Under the pieces are notes generated by a model. The model was not told the origin of the DNA. It ran no database searches and worked only from the letters and a program-made list of their open reading frames with translations. A stretch of DNA of 64,000 nucleotides, taken from contig NZ_AVBI01000012.1 in NCBI RefSeq assembly GCF_000498475.1, positions 248,001-312,000 on the forward strand, read 5' to 3'. Positions 16,158-24,305 of the stretch are shown here, piece by piece; the first letter of the stretch is position 1, and each line of letters begins with the position of its first letter. Made by a program: the position numbers and the translations under genes. This DNA is from Flavobacterium cauense R2A-7. GTDB taxonomy: Bacteria > Bacteroidota > Bacteroidia > Flavobacteriales > Flavobacteriaceae.

Positions 16158-17580
16158 CGGTTAAACTGTCTTTTTTGATAATCGGTTTAGCAACTTTTCG
16201 GTTCGCACGCAACTTTTTGAATTGTTCGTAGCCGCTGTAAATCTGATTGTAAATCATCCCAGAAATTTTCTTGGCGCCGCGGAAATTAAAATGCGTATAG
16301 TCTTTATTTGCCGAAGCCGGCGCTTCATCCACCCATTTCACCATCGAACCATCACCGCCCATTAAAGTATACAAATTCACATAACCCGCTTGCGACTGAA
16401 TGGCGTATTTTTTCTGCGCTAATGTTAACGGCACTACAGCCGAATCGGTTTTCATTTCCAAGTCGTATTTCGTGGCTTTATCAGCAGTGGAAACAATCAG
16501 AATTGCTACACCCGGAAAACATTCTTTCAAATGATTCACCACTTTTTTCATGCGTTTCTCATACCAAGTGTAATTTAACGAACCGTAATTCAACACATTG
16601 GTTCCGTAATGCAATACGATTAAATCATAACCCAATTTCTCCTGAAATTGACGCATTACTTCGGTATTAAAAGTTGAGATCGGCAAACCGGAATTTCCGC
16701 GATTGGAGAAATTATCCACGTGAACGCCTTTTCCGTCGTCGAAATTGAAGCCGTAAATCGGAATAGAATCGGCTTTTACAAAATCCACTTTCAGATTTTT
16801 GGTTGTATTTCCGATTACTAAAGTATTCACCAATTTATTAGGAGACAGTTTTTTGTAAATGGTGTCGTTTCCAACTTTCAAACCAATTTTTCCGTTTTTG
16901 TTGGATGATTTTCCGTAGAAAAGTGTCGGATTGTATAATTCGGTTAAATTTTTAAGAGTACTGGCTTTGTATTTCACCCATTCCACATGCGCTGTATCGT
17001 TGGCAAAAAACACGTGCCCGTTAACGCCGAAAGGACTGCGTGGTTTTTTGACGTTCAAATAGGATTGTGTTTTCCAATTTGGTGAAAATTCGTGTTTGAT
17101 GGAATTACGTGACCCAGCGGATTCAGATGTGATATTCACGAATCCAACACCTTGCCCACCAAACTGGTTTTGGAAATTGGTTCTGAAATCCTGAACAATC
17201 ATGTCGCCATCGGTCATCGAATCGCCGAAATAAGCAATACGGACATTCCCTTCGTGTTTGGTTTCCAGCTGGTATAACTTTTCAAAAAACTGAACCAAAT
17301 GCTGAAATCCTTTATAATCGTTGAAATCTTCATCCGGAAACGCAATACCGTCGACCGCTGTGAAAGAAATAGGCTGATTGGAAAGTGTATCGCCTTCGCT
17401 GGCATCTTTATCTTCTTCGATGGCTTCCAAAAGCAAACTGTCAATCACTACATTTTTGGAATTGGCCGTACTTTCCGAAAAGATTTTCTTTGGCAAAAAC
17501 GATTTAAAAACCAAAAATGCCGCTATGGAAACAGCAAAAATCGTTAACGATTGAACAAAGTATGATTTATTTTGATTCAT
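16129..17580 (-). CDS. membrane-anchored SGNH/GDSL hydrolase-like protein
   Basis: The 483-residue protein has a single N-terminal TM anchor (about 8-28) with a periplasmic body. SGNH blocks are GDSMTDGD (119-126), YGTN (about 325-328) and DYTH (about 427-430), so Ser, Asp and His of the catalytic triad appear intact. It shares the early phrase FFEKLY-LET with the downstream SGNH gene, indicating an old duplication. It is the first gene of a three-gene unit ending with the MBOAT acyltransferase, so transfer or removal of acetyl groups on a surface polymer is likely. Confidence 0.84.
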   Translation of the reverse strand: MNQNKSYFVQSLTIFAVSIAAFLVFKSFLPKKIFSESTANSKNVVIDSLLLEAIEEDKDASEGDTLSNQPISFTAVDGIAFPDEDFNDYKGFQHLVQFFEKLYQLETKHEGNVRIAYFGDSMTDGDMIVQDFRTNFQNQFGGQGVGFVNITSESAGSRNSIKHEFSPNWKTQSYLNVKKPRSPFGVNGHVFFANDTAHVEWVKYKASTLKNLTELYNPTLFYGKSSNKNGKIGLKVGNDTIYKKLSPNKLVNTLVIGNTTKNLKVDFVKADSIPIYGFNFDDGKGVHVDNFSNRGNSGLPISTFNTEVMRQFQEKLGYDLIVLHYGTNVLNYGSLNYTWYEKRMKKVVNHLKECFPGVAILIVSTADKATKYDLEMKTDSAVVPLTLAQKKYAIQSQAGYVNLYTLMGGDGSMVKWVDEAPASANKDYTHFNFRGAKKISGMIYNQIYSGYEQFKKLRANRKVAKPIIKKDSLTVAKDSVHVE

Positions 17581-17611
17581 TTTATTTTTATGATTCAGTA
17601 ATCAGGATTAT

Positions 17612-17651
17612 CAAAATTCTGACTTCTAAATTCTGGCTTCTAAATTCTAAA
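17612..17651. repeat. short-period imperfect repeat (TTCTAAATTCTGGC units)
   Basis: Units such as ATTCTGACTTCTAA and ATTCTGGCTTCTAA repeat between the SGNH gene start and the argS stop. This is one of five comparable tracts at gene boundaries in this window. Confidence 0.65.
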
Positions 17652-19427
17652 TTACATTCGCTCCGGCACATTGATTCCTAACAAACCGAAAGCTGATTTA
17701 ATAACTTCACCTACTTTCTTAGACAATTGAACACGGAAAATTTTCTTCATTTCGTCTTCTTCGCCTAAAATAGAAACGGTTTGATAAAAAGAATTGTATT
17801 CTTTCACCAAATCATAGGTGTAATTCGCCACTAAAGCCGGACTGTGGTTTTTGGCCGCATCCTGAATAACAACGGGAAATGCTTCGATTTGTTTCAACAA
17901 TTCCTTTTCTTTTTCGTGGATTTCCACTACTACATCCTGACTTAAATCGAAAGCAGCTTTTCTTAAAATCGACTGGATTCGCGCATAAGTATATTGGATA
18001 AACGGTCCCGTATTTCCTGCAAAATCAACCGATTCTTCCGGATTGAACATCATTCCTTTTCTCGGATCAACTTTCAGCATATAATATTTCAACGCGCCCA
18101 TTCCAATGGTAACGTATAATTTCGCTTTTTCCTCTTCAGAATAACCTTCCAATTTCCCTAATTCTTCGGATATTGCTTTTGCGGTTACCGTCATTTCTTC
18201 GATTAAATCATCGGCATCTACCACGGTTCCTTCACGGGATTTCATTTTTCCAGACGGCAATTCCACCATTCCGTACGACAGATGATACAAATCTTCTGCC
18301 CAGTCAAATCCTAATTTCTTCAGAATCAAGAACAACACTTTAAAATGATAATCCTGTTCGTTTCCAACTGTATACACCATTCCGCCCACATCGGGATTGT
18401 CTTTCACACGCTGAATCGCGGTGCCGATATCCTGAGTCATGTAAACGGCTGTACCGTCGGAACGCAACACGATTTTTCGGTCTAAGCCCTCTTCGGTTAA
18501 ATCGATCCAAACCGAACCGTCCGGATCTTTCTCGAAAATGCCTTTTTCCAATCCGAATTGCACCACTTCTTTTCCTAACAAATAGGTATTGCTTTCGTAA
18601 TAATACGAATCGAAATCCACACCCAAACCTTTATAAGTAACGGCAAAACCGTCGTATACCCATTGGTTCATGGTTTTCCAAAGTTCCACCACTTCCGGTT
18701 TTCCGGCTTCCCAATCCAAAAGCATTTGTTGTGCTTCCAGAATCATGGGTGCCTGTTTTTTGGCTTCTTCTTCCGATTTTCCTTCTGCCATTAATGTACT
18801 AATCTCGGATTTATAAGCCTTATCGAATTCCACATAATATTTACCAACCAATTTATCGCCTTTCAATCCGGAAGTTTCGGGTGTTTCACCGTTTCCGAAT
18901 TTCTGCCAAGCCAACATCGACTTACAGATATGAATACCACGGTCGTTGATAATTTGAGTTTTGTATACTTTTTTACCGGATGCTTTGATGATTTCAGCTA
19001 CGGAAGATCCCAAAAGAATGTTTCTTACGTGTCCTAAATGCAAGGGTTTGTTGGTATTGGGTGAAGCAAACTCAACCATAATGGCTTTCGCATCTTCTTT
19101 CGGAGCTACGAAACCGAAATTGTCGGCATTCTTAATCCCGTTAAAGAAATTCAGATAATAAGCATCGGAAATCACAATGTTCAAAAATCCGGAAACCACA
19201 TTAAAACGGTCTACTTCGGTAACATTCTGAACCAGATAATCGCCAATTTTGTTTCCCAATTCTACCGGATTGCTTTTTACCAATTTCAACAACGGAAAAA
19301 TCACCACGGTTATGTCGCCTTCAAATTCCCGACGGGTAGCCTGAAATTCCACTTTTTCGAGTGTAACATCAAATAAATCCTGAACTGCTTTCTGGATTTT
19401 TTCCGTAAGAATTTGTTGAAGTATCAT
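17652..19427 (-). CDS. argS: arginyl-tRNA synthetase
   Basis: This 591-residue class I synthetase charges tRNA-Arg in the cytosol. The N-terminal additional domain (about 1-110) is followed by the HIGH-like signature HLGHVRNI and the KMSKS counterpart GKMKSREG. The C-terminal anticodon-binding helical domain ends GLLGINVPERM, the usual ArgS tail. The start MILQQILTEKI is typical. A TATCTTTG promoter box lies 23 bases upstream of the ATG. It is transcribed alone toward the acetylation cluster, with a repeat tract rather than a hairpin after its stop. Confidence 0.97.
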   Translation of the reverse strand: MILQQILTEKIQKAVQDLFDVTLEKVEFQATRREFEGDITVVIFPLLKLVKSNPVELGNKIGDYLVQNVTEVDRFNVVSGFLNIVISDAYYLNFFNGIKNADNFGFVAPKEDAKAIMVEFASPNTNKPLHLGHVRNILLGSSVAEIIKASGKKVYKTQIINDRGIHICKSMLAWQKFGNGETPETSGLKGDKLVGKYYVEFDKAYKSEISTLMAEGKSEEEAKKQAPMILEAQQMLLDWEAGKPEVVELWKTMNQWVYDGFAVTYKGLGVDFDSYYYESNTYLLGKEVVQFGLEKGIFEKDPDGSVWIDLTEEGLDRKIVLRSDGTAVYMTQDIGTAIQRVKDNPDVGGMVYTVGNEQDYHFKVLFLILKKLGFDWAEDLYHLSYGMVELPSGKMKSREGTVVDADDLIEEMTVTAKAISEELGKLEGYSEEEKAKLYVTIGMGALKYYMLKVDPRKGMMFNPEESVDFAGNTGPFIQYTYARIQSILRKAAFDLSQDVVVEIHEKEKELLKQIEAFPVVIQDAAKNHSPALVANYTYDLVKEYNSFYQTVSILGEEDEMKKIFRVQLSKKVGEVIKSAFGLLGINVPERM

Positions 19428-19449
19428 AATCTTAGATTTTTTAAGGGTG

Positions 19450-19457
19450 CAAAGATA
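19450..19457 (-). promoter_or_regulatory. putative -7 box of argS
   Basis: Minus-strand TATCTTTG, identical to the ffh -7 box, ends 22 bases before the argS ATG. There is no clear TTTG 19 bases further up. Confidence 0.5.
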
Positions 19458-19762
19458 CGTTTAATTGCAGAAATTGAAAATTAGAAAATCACAAATTTCA
19501 ACCCTGAAATCCAACACTTTACCGAATAAATTTCGTGATTCCTTATTTTTTCATGAAAATTATGTAACAATTAATCCTTTTATGAGTCTATTACACGTGC
19601 TCTTCCGGATGGTTTCCGTAGTAGGCGCAACATATTAAAATGACAAAACAGAATTCAATAATCATCAATCAAACCGAAGCATTTGATAGTAATGAGCAGA
19701 ATGTTCAAGTAACATTCGGCAATCATTTAAAATCAACCGCAACGAAAAAAAAATCAAAAAAC

Positions 19763-22264
19763 ATGAAGCTTAAATTATTCCTCGTTTGTTTGTTGAGCAC
19801 TGTAGGCTCTGCATTCGCACAAGCGCCAGCCGCTGTAAATTCAGGGAGTGTTTCCGGAAAAATAATCGACAAAACCACCAAAGAGCCTATCGGATACGCA
19901 TCGGTTTCCGTAAAAGACGCCGGAAAAGTGGTTACCGGAGCAATTTCCCAGGAAAACGGAAATTTTAACATCCCGAATCTTGAACTGAAAGCCTATACAC
20001 TTGAAGTACAGTTCATCGGTTATAAACCCTACTCCAAAGCAATTGTTTTAAGTGCAACCGACAAAACCCTCAATCTTGGGATGATTGCTATTGAAGCTGA
20101 AGCTACGCAATTAGAAGGCGTTAATATTGTGGCAGAACGCTCGAATATTGTACAGAAAATTGATCGAAAAGTAGTGAATGTTGGCAAAGACTTAATTGCT
20201 TCCGGAACAACCGCTTCCGATATTATGAATAACGTTCCCACGGTAAGCATCGACCCGCAAACCAAAGAATTGAGTTTGAGAGGCAACAGCAACGTACGAG
20301 TTTTAATCGACGGAAAACCTTCTAATGTGGATGCTGCGCAACTGTTACAGCAAATCCCATCGTCTTCCATCAAACAAATTGAATTGATTACCAGTCCGTC
20401 AGCAAAATACAATCCGGAAGGAATGAGCGGAATCATCAACATCATTTTACATAAAAATGCAAGTGCCGGTTTCAACGGTTCGATAAATACTGGAGTTACA
20501 TTTGGTATAACCCCTAAAACGAATTCGGCGTTAAATCTGAATTATAAAGTAGGAAAAGTGAATTTTTACAGCAACTACGGCTTCAATCACGGTATCAATG
20601 CTAATCATGGCTTTGTAAATAGTGCCAATCCGGGACTTGAGAATCTTCAGAATTTTGAATTCAGAAATCTGAACAATTCTCATCTACTGAAACTGGGGAT
20701 GGATTACTACATTAACGAGAAAAACACCTTGTCGTTTTACACGAATCAAAACATCACCCACATGGATGGCTATGGAAAAACAACTGTAGATTATTTTGGT
20801 TTGGGCAATAACGACAATTTTCAGAGTTACAACAACGAAAATGAAAACAAAACACAAACGTACGACCTAGCATTCAAACACGATTTCACCAAAAAAGGAG
20901 AAAATATCGAATTTCAGGCCAATTTTTCGAAAACAAAAAACACGGAAGACACCCGATACAACAATAATTCAAATGCATCCGATGGAACCTTATTTTCCGA
21001 TTCAAAATCACAGAATATTGTGGACGGTGTAACGGATTATACGCAGATTAATATTGACTATGTGAATCCTCTTTCCGAATCCTTGAAATTAGAGTTGGGT
21101 GCCGAAACAAGAATCCAGACCACAAAAAACAACTTCATCGCCACTGAAGCCGGTAATGAGTATGCAACGCCTTACAACTACACCAAAGATTCTGATTACA
21201 ACTTTACGTTTAACCGAAACATCAATGCCGTATATTCGAATTTCAGTAAACAATGGAACAGTAAATGGAGCTCACAAATAGGTTTACGCGTTGAATATTA
21301 TGATATTTCGGGTGATTTTGCACGTACCGAATCGAAATTCCAATCGAATTTAGTGCCGCAATCTTCCAATGTAGACCTTAAAGACCGAGTAACCGATGAT
21401 ATTTTCACAGTGTATCCATCTGCTTTTATCAATTATACTGTTAACGAAAAAAACTCGTTTAATTTTAATTATTCCAGACGTGTGGACCGACCAAGCATCG
21501 GGCAAATCAGTCCGATTCGAGAATGGACCACTCCGTTAATGGAATCCAGAGGAAACCCTTCGTTAGAGCCGCAATTCACAAATTCCTTTGAAGTAAATTA
21601 TACCCGAAATACAAAATTAGGTTCGATAACAACCGGTGTTTTCTACCGAAGAATAAGCGACGAAATTTCGAGAGTAGTTTACAATGATCCTAACGACCCG
21701 TCCAACAACAGAAAAATCCTTTCTTTTGACAATTTTAATAACAACAACGCCTATGGAGTGGAAGCTTCGGCTAATTTAAAATTTACGAAATGGTGGGCAG
21801 CTAACGCCAGTGCCGATGCTTATTTTAAAACCGTTAAAGGTGCTGTACAAAATGTAAATACCGGTGTATTGGAAAATGCTCAGGTAGACGTAACCTCATT
21901 CAACACAAGATTAAACAACACCTTTACGGCGACTAAAGACTTGCGTTTCCAATTGTTCGGGATGTATCGCGGCCGTGACATGAGTTTGCAGTTTGAAAGA
22001 AAAGAAATGTACAAAGCCGATGTTGGTTTAACCTACAATGTTTTCAAAGGAAAAGGAACGATTACCGCACGTTACAACGATATTTTCAAAAACATGCGTT
22101 TTGCCTTCGATGGCGAGATTCCGTACAGACAATATGGTGCGTTCTACTGGGAAAGTCAGACCTTCTACATCGGATTCAACTATATGTTTGGTGGTGGAAA
22201 AAACAAAGCGTTACAACGCAAACAACGTGATGCCAACGAAACCCAAAGTGGCGGAATGTTCTAA
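19763..22264 (+). CDS. TonB-dependent receptor (OMP_b-brl_3 type) with N-terminal carboxypeptidase-like domain
   Basis: The frame opens at 19640, but the signal peptide MKLKLFLVCLLSTVGSAFAQ starts at 19763, giving 833 residues; the 41 codons before it look non-coding. After the signal comes a carboxypeptidase-regulatory-like beta-sandwich (GKIIDKTTKEPIGYASVSV, about 31-105), then a plug domain (LRGNSNVRVLIDGKPSN) and a large outer-membrane barrel ending in an aromatic-rich strand (FYIGFNYMFGGG). These receptors use TonB/ExbBD energy for uptake or surface assembly. There is no SusD partner next door, so a polysaccharide locus is unlikely. The ligand is unknown. Confidence 0.88.
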   Translation: MKLKLFLVCLLSTVGSAFAQAPAAVNSGSVSGKIIDKTTKEPIGYASVSVKDAGKVVTGAISQENGNFNIPNLELKAYTLEVQFIGYKPYSKAIVLSATDKTLNLGMIAIEAEATQLEGVNIVAERSNIVQKIDRKVVNVGKDLIASGTTASDIMNNVPTVSIDPQTKELSLRGNSNVRVLIDGKPSNVDAAQLLQQIPSSSIKQIELITSPSAKYNPEGMSGIINIILHKNASAGFNGSINTGVTFGITPKTNSALNLNYKVGKVNFYSNYGFNHGINANHGFVNSANPGLENLQNFEFRNLNNSHLLKLGMDYYINEKNTLSFYTNQNITHMDGYGKTTVDYFGLGNNDNFQSYNNENENKTQTYDLAFKHDFTKKGENIEFQANFSKTKNTEDTRYNNNSNASDGTLFSDSKSQNIVDGVTDYTQINIDYVNPLSESLKLELGAETRIQTTKNNFIATEAGNEYATPYNYTKDSDYNFTFNRNINAVYSNFSKQWNSKWSSQIGLRVEYYDISGDFARTESKFQSNLVPQSSNVDLKDRVTDDIFTVYPSAFINYTVNEKNSFNFNYSRRVDRPSIGQISPIREWTTPLMESRGNPSLEPQFTNSFEVNYTRNTKLGSITTGVFYRRISDEISRVVYNDPNDPSNNRKILSFDNFNNNNAYGVEASANLKFTKWWAANASADAYFKTVKGAVQNVNTGVLENAQVDVTSFNTRLNNTFTATKDLRFQLFGMYRGRDMSLQFERKEMYKADVGLTYNVFKGKGTITARYNDIFKNMRFAFDGEIPYRQYGAFYWESQTFYIGFNYMFGGGKNKALQRKQRDANETQSGGMF

Positions 22265-22300
22265 CTATGAGTTTTTAGTTTTTCAATATTTTATTTAACG

Positions 22301-22340
22301 AAAAAACCTCGGAGATGGTCAACTCCGAGGTTTTTTTATT
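22301..22340. terminator. bidirectional terminator
   Basis: CCTCGGAG / CTCCGAGG perfect stem flanked by AAAAAA and TTTTTTT, between the convergent receptor and hydroxylase genes. Confidence 0.9.
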
Positions 22341-23006
22341 TTATTTATCGAATTTCAGTGCTTTTGCTTTTTCCGGTTCTTCTTTATGTTTCCGTAAATC
22401 GAAAGTGGTTCCGAAAATCGTATCCCAAAACGTATTACTAACGCCGAAACCTAAATTCTCATTTCGATAATGATGCATCTGATGATTGCGCCAAAGCGGT
22501 TTCATGAATTCAAACGGCGGTTCGAAAGCATGAATCGCATAATGCATGGAAGCATACAACAAATACCCCAACATAAATCCGGGGAAGAAAGCAAAAGTAT
22601 ATTCTCTGAAAATAATATAGTGAATCAGAAATAGTGTCGATGATAAAATCAAGCTCGGAAGCGGCGGCATAAACAACCGTTCGCGGTCTTTCGGGTATTC
22701 ATGATGATTGCCGTGAAGTATATAGGAAATATTCTTCATTTTCGGATTCTCACTAACCAAATGAAACAAATACCGATGCGCTATATATTCAAAAAAGGTC
22801 CAATAGAACATTCCGCCTAAAAAGAGACATCCTGTCATTGGACCTGATATTTTATAAACAATATGAGCTTTATAAACTAAAAAAAACAATATCGGAACAT
22901 ACATTCCCCAAATCACAAACGGATTGGCTTTGGTTAGCATTTCAAGATATTGGTTTTCAAATAATTTTGCCTGACCTTCGTTGTTAACGGTAATTCTTCG
23001 TGCCAT
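22341..23006 (-). CDS. fatty acid hydroxylase family (membrane di-iron) protein
   Basis: This 221-residue integral membrane protein carries the His clusters of the sterol desaturase / fatty acid hydroxylase family: HRYLFH, HGNHHEYPKD and HQMHHY, plus an intervening HAFE. The RLFMPPLPS after the second cluster resembles fatty-acid 2-hydroxylases, which hydroxylate acyl chains of sphingolipids or ornithine lipids. Some Bacteroidota make such hydroxylated lipids. It is convergent with the receptor gene and lies downstream of a FabH-like gene on the same strand (99-base gap), so a joint lipid role is possible. Confidence 0.85.
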   Translation of the reverse strand: MARRITVNNEGQAKLFENQYLEMLTKANPFVIWGMYVPILFFLVYKAHIVYKISGPMTGCLFLGGMFYWTFFEYIAHRYLFHLVSENPKMKNISYILHGNHHEYPKDRERLFMPPLPSLILSSTLFLIHYIIFREYTFAFFPGFMLGYLLYASMHYAIHAFEPPFEFMKPLWRNHQMHHYRNENLGFGVSNTFWDTIFGTTFDLRKHKEEPEKAKALKFDK

Positions 23007-23105
23007 AAGTTCGATATTAAAATTAATAACTGAAAATACGACTTGAATTTATAAAATATTAAAACACAAGGCAAAGAAAATCAGACCAGTAGCACAAAAA
23101 ACAGA

Positions 23106-24116
23106 CTACCAGCGAATAATTACGCTTCCCCAGGTAAATCCGCTACCAAAAGCCGCCAAGACCACCAAGTCGCCTTCTTTTATTTTTCCTTTTTCCCATG
23201 CTTCGGTTAAAGCAATCGGAATGGAAGCTGCCGTAGTGTTTCCGTATTTCTGAATGTTGTTGTATACCTGATCGTCGGTTAATTTGAATTTCTGCTGAAT
23301 AAACTGTGAAATTCTCAAATTCGCCTGATGCGGAATCAACATATCAATATCCGAAACCTGTAAATTATTCGCTTCCAGACCTTCGTTAATCACCTCACTG
23401 AAACGCACCACCGCATTTTTGAAAACGAATTGTCCGTTCATGTGCGGATAATAACTTTCATCGTCCGGATTATTATCGGCAATGATATCGGTTACCCAAC
23501 GTTTGCCCATTCCCGGTGCGATTAATACCAATTCTTCAGCATGTTGTCCTTCGGAATGCAAATGGGTTGATAAAATTCCTTTCGTGGTATCTTCCGTACG
23601 ACTCAAAACAGCTGCTCCGGCACCATCTCCGAAAATTACAGATACCCCACGACCACGATCAGTCATGTCTAAACCGGTGGAATGAACCTCCGAACCGATT
23701 ACCAAAATATTTTTATACATTCCGGTTTTAATGAACTGATCGGCAACCGAAAGCGCATACACAAATCCGGAACATTGATTACGAACATCCAATGCACCAA
23801 CGGTTTTTAAGCCCAAATCGCGTTGTACCAAAACACCCGGTCCTGGAAAATAGTAATCGGGACTTAATGTGGCAAAAACCACAAAATCGATATCTTCTTT
23901 TGCAACTCCAGAGCGTTCAATAGCAATTTTTGCGGCTTTAACCCCCATTGAAGTGGTAGTATCTTCACCTCTTATAATATGACGACGCTCCTGAATTCCG
24001 GTTCGCTCCTGAATCCATTCGTCGTTAGTATCCATTTTTTTCGATAAATCGTCGTTGGTAACAATATTTTCCGGAACATAAAAACCTAGTCCAGAGATTT
24101 TTGAATGATACATCAT
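23106..24116 (-). CDS. beta-ketoacyl-ACP synthase III family protein (FabH-like)
   Basis: The 336-residue condensing enzyme has the thiolase fold with the Cys-His-Asn triad: Cys in RNQCSGFVYA, His in IPHQANLRI and Asn in YGNTTAAS. FabH-type enzymes condense acyl-CoA with malonyl-ACP to start fatty acid or related chains in the cytosol. It is not next to rpmF or plsX, so it may be a second copy with a special substrate. The first two codons are both Met; the second (24113) may be used. A TAGATTTG box lies 28 bases upstream. Confidence 0.9.
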   Translation of the reverse strand: MMYHSKISGLGFYVPENIVTNDDLSKKMDTNDEWIQERTGIQERRHIIRGEDTTTSMGVKAAKIAIERSGVAKEDIDFVVFATLSPDYYFPGPGVLVQRDLGLKTVGALDVRNQCSGFVYALSVADQFIKTGMYKNILVIGSEVHSTGLDMTDRGRGVSVIFGDGAGAAVLSRTEDTTKGILSTHLHSEGQHAEELVLIAPGMGKRWVTDIIADNNPDDESYYPHMNGQFVFKNAVVRFSEVINEGLEANNLQVSDIDMLIPHQANLRISQFIQQKFKLTDDQVYNNIQKYGNTTAASIPIALTEAWEKGKIKEGDLVVLAAFGSGFTWGSVIIRW

Positions 24117-24144
24117 CTTTGTTTTTTTGTTAAAAATCGGGCTA

Positions 24145-24152
24145 CAAATCTA
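24145..24152 (-). promoter_or_regulatory. putative -7 box of the FabH-like gene
   Basis: Minus-strand TAGATTTG fits TAnnTTTG, 28 bases before the ATG. No -33 box is obvious. Confidence 0.4.
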
Positions 24153-24305
24153 AGCATAATTGAATTTATAATCATTATCCGCACTTTTTTTTTCGATTAC
24201 AGCAATTCTTTTCCGACAAACAGTTGACATTTAACAATTCCCTCTTTATTTTCTTACCTAAATATAGTATTTTAGAGGCTTTCATTTTCAAAAAAAATTC
24301 ACACT

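Noticed and set aside
19640..19762. Upstream start of the TonB-dependent receptor
   Set aside because: The 41 codons before MKLKLFLVCLLS would bury the signal peptide; the signal-peptide Met at 19763 is preferred.
20029..20475. Minus-strand frame of 148 codons inside the TonB-dependent receptor gene
   Set aside because: Shadow of the plug/barrel coding sequence; no motif or promoter.
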